Shown piece by piece: positions 1 to 5,334 of a DNA stretch of 5,334 nucleotides. Positions within the stretch are counted from its first letter, which is position 1. Every line of letters starts with the position of its first letter. Below the pieces are notes generated by a model, which was not told the DNA's origin, searched no databases, and saw nothing but the letters and a program-made list of their open reading frames with translations. The stretch is from B8-G4 sp033720735 (GTDB lineage: Bacteria > Bacteroidota > Bacteroidia > Chitinophagales > Saprospiraceae): contig JAWWBX010000310.1 of assembly GCA_033720735.1 (NCBI GenBank), positions 1 to 5,334 on the forward strand, given 5' to 3'. Both the position numbers and the translations under genes were made by a program.

Positions 1-266
1 ATATAATCCCCGGGGCCCATGATACCATCTGTACTGATATGGATAGGCACTTCATTGCCGAGATGGTAGAGCCGCACGGCAGGTGCATCTACCTCCGTCA
101 GTCCCGCGGCGGCCAACGTGGCGTGATCGATCCGGTAGATCCCGTCATCCGTGATCTGGAACTTGTAATACGTTTGGCCGTAGTCGATCCATTCATTGCC
201 GATCTGGGCCATCAGGACGCAGGACATGGACATCAACAGGCATGAAGCGAGAAATCTGCGCGTCAT
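1..266 (-). CDS. PorU-like (PorU2/C25 peptidase-type) secreted protein, N-terminal part only
   Basis: An open frame without stops runs from an ATG at 266-264 to the window edge (88 codons), so the protein continues to the left of the window. Residues 1-20 form a signal peptide: MTRR, then a hydrophobic stretch, with likely signal peptidase I cleavage after LMA (residue 20). The mature start, QIGNEWIDYGQTYYKF, followed by DDGIYRID, AAGL, VRLYHLGNEVPI and DGIMGPGDY, matches from memory the N-terminal domain of large PorU-like proteins. These are gingipain-fold C25 proteins annotated as type IX secretion sortase PorU2, which act at the Bacteroidota outer membrane. The catalytic domain is not in the window, so peptidase or sortase activity cannot be confirmed. 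No Shine-Dalgarno sequence is visible. The gene lies 107 bp downstream of the FemAB-like gene on the same strand and could be read from it or from its own promoter. Another T9SS-associated surface protein with the same N-terminal domain is the main alternative. Confidence 0.72.
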   Translation of the reverse strand, partial: MTRRFLASCLLMSMSCVLMAQIGNEWIDYGQTYYKFQITDDGIYRIDHATLAAAGLTEVDAPAVRLYHLGNEVPIHISTDGIMGPGDY

Positions 267-373
267 AAGGCTTAAGCAGTTGAAGGTGCGTTTATGATCG
301 GAAATAAAGGTACGCCTTTTTGCACCCACCGTGACCGGACAAAACGTCGCATGTTGGACGGATCGTGGAGTGT

Positions 374-1339
374 TCATCGCCAAAGATATTTGAGCCGGGC
401 CAGTCCTGTATAGCGATAAATGAAGAGGTAAGGCTGCATGTAGGCACCAAACGACTGAAAGAACGCATGGACACCCTGGATCATGCTCCCTTCGAAATCG
501 AAGACATGGCCACGCTGCCCCGCATCCTGAATGGCTCTCCAAAGCAAGAGATTGCTGGAGCTCCTGGTGTTTGAACCACTGCGTCCCCCCAGGAGATAGT
601 AAGTGGTATGTGCATCCCAGACGACCAGGATGGCGCTGTTGACACCACGTTCGTCAGAGGCCCGGTAAATCGCACACTGGCCGCGCTCCGACATGACCTG
701 CCAGACGTGCTGCAATTGCTCGAGTGTGAATGGAACAGGCTGTTTGCGCAGTCGGAATACTTCGGCGATCAACCCAAACAATTCCGGAATGTCTGTCGAC
801 AAAGCAGTGTCGAATTTGCGCTCGGCCGCGCGGATGTTGCGTCGGAAGCTGTCGCTAAACTGCGCATAGATCTCATCGACCTGCCTGCAATCAAACCGAA
901 AGGTATAGCGTGTTTCCTGGCGATACCCTTTCCAGTAGAATGGCATCCAGTCCTGGAGAGAAGGATGCAGCTTTTGCTCGAAGATGGCCACGACCGGTAG
1001 TTGGTCCTCGAGTGCTGCGACCAACGTCTGCCGTTGCGCCGACTGTTTCTGGGCGCTGAGGGTTTGGTCCAGGTCGAGCCAGATCCCGGTATAGGGTGTG
1101 AGCGGTGGTGCCACAATCGCTTTCATCCGCCGTTGCCGGGACAGGTTGATCGACCAGGCAGCCCGCATGCGATCTTCATTGGCTCGTGCCACCACACCAG
1201 ACCAGCTTCGGTCGGGGATGACCGCATCCAGCCAGTACGGTTGCATAAAAAGCGGGATGCCGGAAGTCCCGGCACACCACTGTCGGTATGTCTCCTGGTT
1301 GTGTTTCACAAAACTCAAGTTAATGACTGCAAGAGTCAT
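374..1339 (-). CDS. FemAB-like / GNAT-fold acyl- or aminoacyltransferase
   Basis: This 321-residue protein has the layout of the FemAB-type double-GNAT family seen in many Bacteroidota, often labelled 'GNAT family N-acetyltransferase' or 'methicillin resistance protein'. Visible landmarks are IPLFMQPYWLDAV (28-40), APPLTPYTGIWLD (77-89), WMPFYWKGY (131-139), FRRNIRAAE (165-173), LLGGRSG (249-255) and the C-terminal signature DFEGSMIQGV followed by FFQSFGA (281-299). Family members transfer aminoacyl or acyl groups to cell-wall or other envelope acceptors. The acceptor here cannot be read from sequence. No signal peptide or membrane helix is evident, so it is probably cytoplasmic. The frame stays open upstream to a TTG at 1366, but that codon lies inside the inverted repeat at 1357-1391. 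The ATG at 1339 gives the expected short leader before the IPLF motif and is preferred. It is divergent from the glycosyltransferase gene and precedes the PorU-like gene. Confidence 0.85.
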   Translation of the reverse strand: MTLAVINLSFVKHNQETYRQWCAGTSGIPLFMQPYWLDAVIPDRSWSGVVARANEDRMRAAWSINLSRQRRMKAIVAPPLTPYTGIWLDLDQTLSAQKQSAQRQTLVAALEDQLPVVAIFEQKLHPSLQDWMPFYWKGYRQETRYTFRFDCRQVDEIYAQFSDSFRRNIRAAERKFDTALSTDIPELFGLIAEVFRLRKQPVPFTLEQLQHVWQVMSERGQCAIYRASDERGVNSAILVVWDAHTTYYLLGGRSGSNTRSSSNLLLWRAIQDAGQRGHVFDFEGSMIQGVHAFFQSFGAYMQPYLFIYRYTGLARLKYLWR

Positions 1340-1356
1340 GCCTTGAGTGAACGTAC

Positions 1357-1391
1357 GAGACTTCAAATGTCTCCCAGACTTTTGAAGTCTC
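1357..1391. repeat. Perfect 11-bp inverted repeat in the divergent promoter region (operator candidate)
   Basis: GAGACTTCAAA at 1357-1367 is the exact reverse complement of TTTGAAGTCTC at 1381-1391, with 13 nt between the arms. A further AGACTT copy at 1376-1381 can pair with AAGTCT at 1385-1390. The repeat fills most of the 76-bp spacer between two divergent genes. Its arms end 17 nt from the transferase ATG and 24 nt from the glycosyltransferase ATG. Symmetry, position and perfect arms suggest a binding site for a dimeric regulator acting on both genes. A hairpin in either 5' leader is the alternative. Neither role is demonstrated. Confidence 0.6.
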
Positions 1392-1411
1392 TCCCGTCAG
1401 ACCTACCTTCC
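1382..1411 (+). promoter_or_regulatory. Weak Bacteroidota-type promoter candidate for the glycosyltransferase-rsmG unit
   Basis: A TTG at 1382-1384 (within TTTTG) is followed after 19 nt by TACCTTCC at 1404-1411. The Bacteroidota pattern is TTG near -33 and TAnnTTTG near -7 with about this spacing. The -7 box matches TAnnTT but not the last two bases. If real, transcription would begin at about the ATG at 1416, giving an almost leaderless mRNA, and the -33 box would sit inside the right arm of the inverted repeat. Low confidence. Confidence 0.25.
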
Positions 1412-1415
1412 CGAT

Positions 1416-2522
1416 ATGCCAGCGATTGACGCATGGGGATTCGTGTGCAGCATCTGGGTGCTGTGCGGGTTGGTACAGCTGTATTTCTGGTTGCGGGTCT
1501 TTGCACCGCTCATCTGGCATCGCTCTGCACATGACCCGGACGCGCCGCCCGTCAGCGTGATCATTTGCGCGCACCGTCTGACTGCTCAGCTTCCCGAATT
1601 GCTCGGCACTTTACGCAACCAGGACTACCCGCAATATGAGGTGATCCTTGTCAACGACGGGGGAATCGCCGGGCTCAGCACCCTGGTCAGCCAGTCCGGG
1701 TATCCGGTCCGGGAAGTGGTCCTGCACCGCGAAGAGAAACACGCACCGGGCAAGAAAGGGGCGCTGGCCCGCGGCATTGCGGCGGCCACCTATGACTGGT
1801 TGCTCCTGACCGATGCTGATTGCCAGGTGTCCCAAGCCTGGATCGGCCGGATGGTGTCCTGTGCGGGAGGCGGGCACCAACTGGTGCTGGGATTCGGACC
1901 CTTGATGCGGGCTCCGGGTCTGGCAGTCCTTTTGGCCAGGTTCGACAATCTGATGATCGGCATGCAGTACCTCGGCCTGGCACTGGCTGGCCGACCGTAT
2001 ATGGGTGTCGGCCGCAACCTTTTGTACCACCGATCGCTGTACGACCAGGCCGGCGGATTCTCAGATCATGCCGATGTGGCCTCCGGCGATGACGATCTGT
2101 TTGTCCAGGCGGTAGCCAATAGACACAACACGGCCATCTGCCTCCATCGTGACAGTGTTGTGTGGTCGCCGGCAGAGCAAACCCTGGTCGATTTGCTTTA
2201 CCAGAAACGGCGGCATTTAAGTACGGCATCGCGCTACCGCGGCGGGGTGAAACGCGGGCTGGCGTTGTTTGGAGCGACCTTGATCGTCTGGTGGCTGGGC
2301 GCGCTGCTGCTCGCCGGCTTCGATCCGTCGCAGACCTTCATCGTGATCGCGGCGGCGGGAGGGCTGATCCAGTGGGCGGTCTTTGCAGGGGTCGCGAACA
2401 AACTCAAGGTCCCGGGCCTGTCGCTTTGGTTCGTTCCCGTATCATTGCTGTATGCGGTGTTCCTGTTGGTCCAGGGCATACTGGTCCTGCTGGGTCCGCC
2501 ACGCACATGGAGACGCTCCTGA
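1416..2522 (+). CDS. Membrane-anchored family 2 glycosyltransferase
   Basis: The 368-residue protein has a GT-A domain between membrane segments. An N-terminal helix covers residues about 8-33. PPVSVIICAHR (44-54) opens the nucleotide-sugar fold, followed by VILVNDGG (76-83), the metal-binding TDAD (132-135), PYMGVGRN (194-201), the likely catalytic acid region SGDDDLF (223-229) and QKRRH (263-267), which occupies the place of the QxxRW motif of processive enzymes. Two or three C-terminal helices follow (about 283-301, 307-327 and 335-360). Such proteins move a sugar from a nucleotide donor to an envelope lipid or polysaccharide at the inner face of the cytoplasmic membrane. Donor and acceptor are unknown. 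The ATG at 1416 is the only reasonable start, because an in-frame stop lies at 1383-1385 with no start codon between. The last 16 nt overlap rsmG. Pairing of this transferase type with rsmG is, from memory, recurrent in Bacteroidota. Confidence 0.9.
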   Translation: MPAIDAWGFVCSIWVLCGLVQLYFWLRVFAPLIWHRSAHDPDAPPVSVIICAHRLTAQLPELLGTLRNQDYPQYEVILVNDGGIAGLSTLVSQSGYPVREVVLHREEKHAPGKKGALARGIAAATYDWLLLTDADCQVSQAWIGRMVSCAGGGHQLVLGFGPLMRAPGLAVLLARFDNLMIGMQYLGLALAGRPYMGVGRNLLYHRSLYDQAGGFSDHADVASGDDDLFVQAVANRHNTAICLHRDSVVWSPAEQTLVDLLYQKRRHLSTASRYRGGVKRGLALFGATLIVWWLGALLLAGFDPSQTFIVIAAAGGLIQWAVFAGVANKLKVPGLSLWFVPVSLLYAVFLLVQGILVLLGPPRTWRRS

Positions 2523-3133
2523 AATATTTTCCTGATCTCCCCACCGGGCAGGTCGCGCAGCTCGAACAGCTGGCTGAGCTGGTCCGTGACTGGAACGCCC
2601 GGGTCAACCTGGTATCGCGCAAAGACATCGACGCCCTGGAGGTGCACCACATCCTGCACTCCCTGGTCATCGCCAGGTGGATCCGCTTTGTGCCGGGCAC
2701 GCAGGTTCTGGACCTTGGCACCGGCGGAGGATTTCCGGGACTCCCCCTTGCCGTTGTGTTTCCGGAGTGCCGCTTTCATCTTGTGGATGCGCGCGGAAAG
2801 AAGGTCAAGGCCGTCCAGGACATGATCTCACAGCTTGGCCTGATCAACGCTACCGCAGAGCATGTGCGTGTTGAGGACATGTCAGAGCAATGCGAGTTTG
2901 TCGTCACCCGCGCCGTGGCGCCCCTGGATCAGCTCATCCGCTGGACCCGCAAACGTATCAACCCGCGTGACCGGAATGCCCTGCCCAACGGGATCATCGC
3001 GCTCAAGGGCGGCAACCTGAATGCGGAACTCGAGCAAGCCCGCAAAAACGCCTATGTCGAGGTGCAGCCCGTGCAGCAGCTGATCGATCATCCGTATTTC
3101 GAGGGGAAGGTGGTGGTGTATGTGCAGCGGTGA
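2507..3133 (+). CDS. rsmG: 16S rRNA (guanine-527-N7)-methyltransferase RsmG (GidB)
   Basis: The 208-residue product, close to the usual length of about 207, is a Rossmann-fold SAM-dependent methyltransferase that makes m7G527 in the 530 loop of 16S rRNA. Key blocks are DWNARVNLVSRKD (28-40), HHILHSLVIA (47-56), the SAM loop LDLGTGGGFPGLPLA (68-82), LVDARGKKV (92-100), VVTRAVAPL (132-140) and LKGGNL (166-171). All core motifs are present, so it should be active. Loss of RsmG gives low-level streptomycin resistance in several bacteria. The ATG at 2507 gives METLLKYFPDL, the typical Bacteroidota N-terminus. The frame is open further upstream, but that stretch lies inside the glycosyltransferase gene. 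The 16-nt overlap and lack of a clear separate ribosome binding site point to co-transcription and possible translational coupling with the gene before it. No convincing terminator follows: the dyad CACTTGAAGTG at 3158-3168 has no T tract. Confidence 0.97.
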   Translation: METLLKYFPDLPTGQVAQLEQLAELVRDWNARVNLVSRKDIDALEVHHILHSLVIARWIRFVPGTQVLDLGTGGGFPGLPLAVVFPECRFHLVDARGKKVKAVQDMISQLGLINATAEHVRVEDMSEQCEFVVTRAVAPLDQLIRWTRKRINPRDRNALPNGIIALKGGNLNAELEQARKNAYVEVQPVQQLIDHPYFEGKVVVYVQR

Positions 3134-3245
3134 GGGGAGCGAGCGAGTGTAACTCTCCACTTGAAGTGAGATACATATTGATATTTCGATCATCAACTTT
3201 AATCTGAGGAAGGGGGTGAAAGAGACATGCTATTGGGGGAGATTT

Positions 3246-3380
3246 CACGCACAGATCGCCGAGAATTATGTTCTGAGAGAACGCGAAGAGATTGGTCCAT
3301 AGAAATCTGTGCAAGTCCGTGCAATCAGTGGCTCATACCACCCGTTACGATCTTACCGGTAACTCGGCGTCTCTGCGGTG
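3246..3380. repeat. Degenerate intergenic element with imperfect terminal inverted repeats
   Basis: The arm at 3246-3263 (CACGCACAGATCGCCGAG) and the reverse complement of 3363-3380 (CACCGCAGAGACGCCGAG) align over 18 nt with one mismatch and two single-base gaps. They bound about 100 nt. Inside, a short periodic stretch carries AATCTGTG at 3304, AGTCCGTG at 3314 and AATCAGTG at 3323, spaced 9-10 nt. The text resembles, from memory, a family of periodic intergenic repeats ('acgcagagacgcgaag' and 'ctgtgnaatccgtgcaatc' types) scattered through many environmental bacterial genomes. It lies in the spacer between convergent rsmG and the TPR gene, ending 7 bp before the TPR stop codon. No coding role is seen. 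The preceding part of the spacer (3134-3245) is AT-richer, and I see nothing further in it. Confidence 0.5.
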
Positions 3381-3387
3381 GCCCTCC

Positions 3388-5082
3388 TCAGTCGCCCGAC
3401 TGCCCGATATATGCTCGCACTTCCACCATTTCCGGACGGTCGGTAGGTGCGTTTTGTGTGAGCTGGACCAACGCTCGGGCATACGCTTGGGCATCGGCGC
3501 TTTGGCCGGCGACAACTGCTGATGAGAAAGCACCGTACAGTGCGTTGAAACGTCCGGGCCGCAATTGAAGATCGAGCTGATACGCCTCGAGCGCTTCCAC
3601 GGGATGGCCGGTCGCCAGCAAGAGGTCGCCCAGAAGTTCCTGTGCCGGAAGTACCTCACCAGGTGTCAGAGGCTGTTTCTCTGTGGCATTTTCAAGCGCC
3701 GCGGATTCCGTCATGAGTTCGAGTGCCAGGGACGATTCTCCCCGGGCGTGGGCAATCCAGGCTTCTGCAGCTTTGAGCATGATCAGCACCTGGTTGGCCA
3801 AATACGGGTCATCCCGCTGCACCAGCGACGCATGACATTGCCTGAGTCGATCAAGATCATCATTTGCCGCGTCAAGATCATTCGTGTGTACTGCCCCCAG
3901 AACACGTGCAAACCGGATGACACCATTGGACCACGGAAACTGATCCTCGGGATAATCGGATGATGCCATCTCAAGCGCCGCCGCGCGATCCCAGAGGCGT
4001 AGTTCGAGAGCGTACCTGGCTGGGATGGCGGCTGTCGGGTAAGCCCCCTTGACACCGACAGGTACGATTTTCTCCAGGGTGTCTGACATATAGTCGACCA
4101 GTGCTTTGGCCCGACCTGATTGGCCGGTTTGCAAGTAAGCGTACACAAGGTAATCGGTGCAGTGAATGCCTTCGTCCCAGTCGCCGGACATACCGGATTG
4201 TTCTGCATAACACCTGGCTGCCGCGGTGGCCTGAAGATTTGAGGCAATCGACTCTTGCCAGAGTCCCAACCTTGTGAAGATGTGCGATGGCATGTGCTGG
4301 GCGTGTGCCGATGAAGGTGCGATCTGAGCATATCGCCGGGCAGCGTCCAGCGCATTTTCAGCCATGACCGGGTTATCACAATTGTGGATCAGGTAATGGG
4401 CGATGCCAGGATGGTTGGGCTGGTCCGGGAACAGAGATTCCAGTATCGCGACGGCCTTCCGTTGATTCCGGTAGTTCTTGTCTTCAGGTGCGGCTGTAGC
4501 ATTGAGCGACAATGCATAGAATACCGCCGCCTCTTTGTCCTCGGGAAATCTTTCGTAAATCGCTGCCATCGCGTCCTCATATCGCTTGATCCTGGTCTGG
4601 TGATCCGTGGTACGCCAATCTTTATAGAATGCGGCCATCGCCTCGATGTACAACCGCTCCTTGCGATAGTCCCCCATATTTTTGCGAGCTGCCTCAATGG
4701 CACGTTCGCCCTTGATCAGACTCGCCTCTGTGGGCGGACGCCAAAGCATGTGTAAATTTGACATTGCCACACCCCAATATGCCATTGCACAATCAGGATC
4801 CTTCCTGATCACTTTGGCAAAAGCTTTTTCCGCCTCATCATATTCAAAAGAGTGCAGGAGTGCCATCGCCAGTTCGAACGTATCTGATACCTCTTCCGAG
4901 CATGAAGAAACAAACGAAACCTCGCCAAACTCGCCTGTGCCGCAGTTGACAATATCACCTACGAGCAGGAGCTCCGTGAGTTCATCATTTGAACCGGCTC
5001 CATTGCCTCCATTGCAGGCACTGATCACCAGCCCGGAAAACAAGATCGTGATGAGACAGAACAAGGGGATTTTCGCGTGCAT
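3388..5082 (-). CDS. TPR-repeat lipoprotein with conserved histidine motifs, function unknown
   Basis: The 564-residue product begins with a lipoprotein signal: MHAK, a hydrophobic core, then the lipobox ISAC with the lipidated cysteine at position 23. It should be anchored in a membrane facing the periplasm or the cell surface. A Gly/Asn-rich linker and two cysteines (47, 61) follow. A clear tetratricopeptide repeat lies at about 66-99 and another at about 479-512, with helical repeats between. The centre carries AYWGVAMSNLHMLW (101-114), NHPGIAHYLIH (223-233), SSAHAQHMPSHIFTRLGLW (257-275) and GIHCTDYLVYAYLQTG (305-320). These match from memory a widespread family of about 550-600-residue TPR proteins of unknown function. 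TPRs normally bind proteins. The histidines (224, 229, 233, 260, 263, 267, 307) hint at a metal or catalytic site, which is inference. The ATG at 5082 is supported by the signal peptide and an AAGGGA sequence 9 nt upstream. It is convergent with rsmG and appears monocistronic. Confidence 0.9.
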   Translation of the reverse strand: MHAKIPLFCLITILFSGLVISACNGGNGAGSNDELTELLLVGDIVNCGTGEFGEVSFVSSCSEEVSDTFELAMALLHSFEYDEAEKAFAKVIRKDPDCAMAYWGVAMSNLHMLWRPPTEASLIKGERAIEAARKNMGDYRKERLYIEAMAAFYKDWRTTDHQTRIKRYEDAMAAIYERFPEDKEAAVFYALSLNATAAPEDKNYRNQRKAVAILESLFPDQPNHPGIAHYLIHNCDNPVMAENALDAARRYAQIAPSSAHAQHMPSHIFTRLGLWQESIASNLQATAAARCYAEQSGMSGDWDEGIHCTDYLVYAYLQTGQSGRAKALVDYMSDTLEKIVPVGVKGAYPTAAIPARYALELRLWDRAAALEMASSDYPEDQFPWSNGVIRFARVLGAVHTNDLDAANDDLDRLRQCHASLVQRDDPYLANQVLIMLKAAEAWIAHARGESSLALELMTESAALENATEKQPLTPGEVLPAQELLGDLLLATGHPVEALEAYQLDLQLRPGRFNALYGAFSSAVVAGQSADAQAYARALVQLTQNAPTDRPEMVEVRAYIGQSGD

Positions 5083-5230
5083 TTGAGTGTTTCCCTTAAG
5101 TTAACCCATTTCCTTGGCGATCAGCGGGGATTTTTCAGGTGGTGGTTCTGACATGAGAGATGGGTCGTGTGACCTGACTAGCGGCGTGGTGCTTTGTGGG
5201 GTGATGGTTTGTGGCGGGAGGTCTGTCCAG

Positions 5231-5265
5231 AAACAATAAAAGCCCTCGGCATCTGCCGAAGGCTT
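5231..5265 (-). terminator. Rho-independent terminator, leftward
   Basis: Positions 5240-5250 pair with 5255-5265: AAGCC/GGCTT, one C-A mismatch, then TCGGC/GCCGA, with a 4-nt loop. Read on the minus strand the hairpin is followed by TTTTATTGTTT. There is no T tract on the plus side, so the terminator serves a minus-strand transcript coming from the right of 5265. It also separates that transcript from the TPR lipoprotein gene, whose promoter must therefore lie between about 5083 and 5230. No clear promoter was recognised there. Confidence 0.8.
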
Positions 5266-5267
5266 CC

Positions 5268-5334
5268 TCACTCCTGTGGGCGGTCCGCCTTCGCTGCGCT
5301 ACGGACGGAGAAGCTGAGAGACTCTCCGCTGGTC
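5268..5334 (-). other. 3' tail of an unseen minus-strand transcript with two abutting dyads
   Basis: Two inverted repeats lie side by side: GTCCG (5283-5287) with CGGAC (5302-5306), and GGAGA (5307-5311) with TCTCC (5323-5327). They sit just before the leftward terminator, so this is probably the end of a gene or RNA beginning beyond the right edge. One minus frame is open from the edge to a TGA at 5270-5268 and could be a C-terminus (ending RPQE), but 21 codons are too few to judge. The block with TCGCTGCGCTACGG resembles, from memory, palindromic intergenic repeats of the CCGCCTTCGCTGCGCTACGG kind. A structured RNA tail, a repeat or a gene end are all possible. Confidence 0.35.

Noticed and set aside
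305..312. TACCTTTA on the minus strand as a -7 box for the PorU-like gene
   Set aside because: It matches TAnnTTT, but the nearest good TTG lies 27 nt upstream, longer than the usual spacing, so I do not call a promoter.
608..1000. Plus-strand open frames of up to 130-142 codons across 608-1429
   Set aside because: They run antisense to the well-supported FemAB-like gene and show no motifs of their own, as expected for shadow frames in GC-rich DNA.
1340..1366. Nine-codon N-terminal extension of the FemAB-like protein from a TTG codon
   Set aside because: The extension enters the inverted repeat, adds no family motif and uses a rare start, while an ATG at 1339 fits the family's usual leader.
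1687..2229. 180-codon minus-strand frame inside the glycosyltransferase gene
   Set aside because: Its composition (rich in R, P and G) is typical of an antisense shadow, and the plus-strand frame has all the GT2 motifs.
3158..3168. CACTTGAAGTG dyad after rsmG as a terminator
   Set aside because: The stem is short and no T tract follows on either strand.
3341..3363. GTTAC...GTAAC dyad as a terminator of the TPR gene
   Set aside because: The stem is only five pairs and lacks a T tract. It lies inside the degenerate intergenic element.
5153..5239. 28-codon plus-strand open frame upstream of the TPR gene
   Set aside because: No ribosome binding site, low-complexity composition and no recognisable product.

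Overview
The window (about 55-58% GC by eye) most likely comes from a member of the Bacteroidota, probably near the Saprospirales/Lewinella group. Four things suggest this: an edge gene resembling the N-terminus of a type IX secretion PorU-like (PorU2/C25 peptidase) protein; a FemAB-like acyltransferase with the sequence style typical of that phylum; an RsmG beginning with an LLKYFPDL-type N-terminus and a GTGGGFPG SAM loop; and mostly absent Shine-Dalgarno sequences. The lineage call is inference from protein style. No taxonomic marker was searched.

Layout from left to right. Positions 1-266 (minus) hold the first 88 codons of a secreted PorU-like protein, cut off by the window edge. Positions 374-1339 (minus) encode a FemAB/GNAT-type aminoacyl- or acyltransferase, upstream of the PorU-like gene on the same strand. 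A 76-bp divergent spacer (1340-1415) carries a perfect 11-bp inverted repeat. On the plus strand a membrane-anchored family 2 glycosyltransferase (1416-2522) overlaps the 16S rRNA methyltransferase gene rsmG (2507-3133) by 16 nt, so the two are probably co-transcribed and may be translationally coupled. A 254-bp convergent spacer follows. It contains a degenerate inverted-repeat element (3246-3380) that looks like an intergenic repeat remnant. Positions 3388-5082 (minus) encode a 564-residue TPR lipoprotein with strikingly conserved-looking histidine motifs. The last 252 bp hold its upstream region and a strong leftward Rho-independent terminator (5231-5265). Next to the terminator are two abutting dyads, the tail of an unseen minus-strand transcript entering from the right.

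Functional reading. The left half is an envelope-flavoured neighbourhood (transferase, glycosyltransferase, PorU-like sorting protein) with a housekeeping ribosome-modification gene attached. The TPR lipoprotein on the right is probably a separate unit. I see no CRISPR, tRNA, rRNA, transposase, phage or defence genes. No strong case for a wholly new system can be made here. The best leads are the divergent operator-like repeat, the intergenic element, the histidine-rich TPR lipoprotein and the structured transcript end at the right edge.
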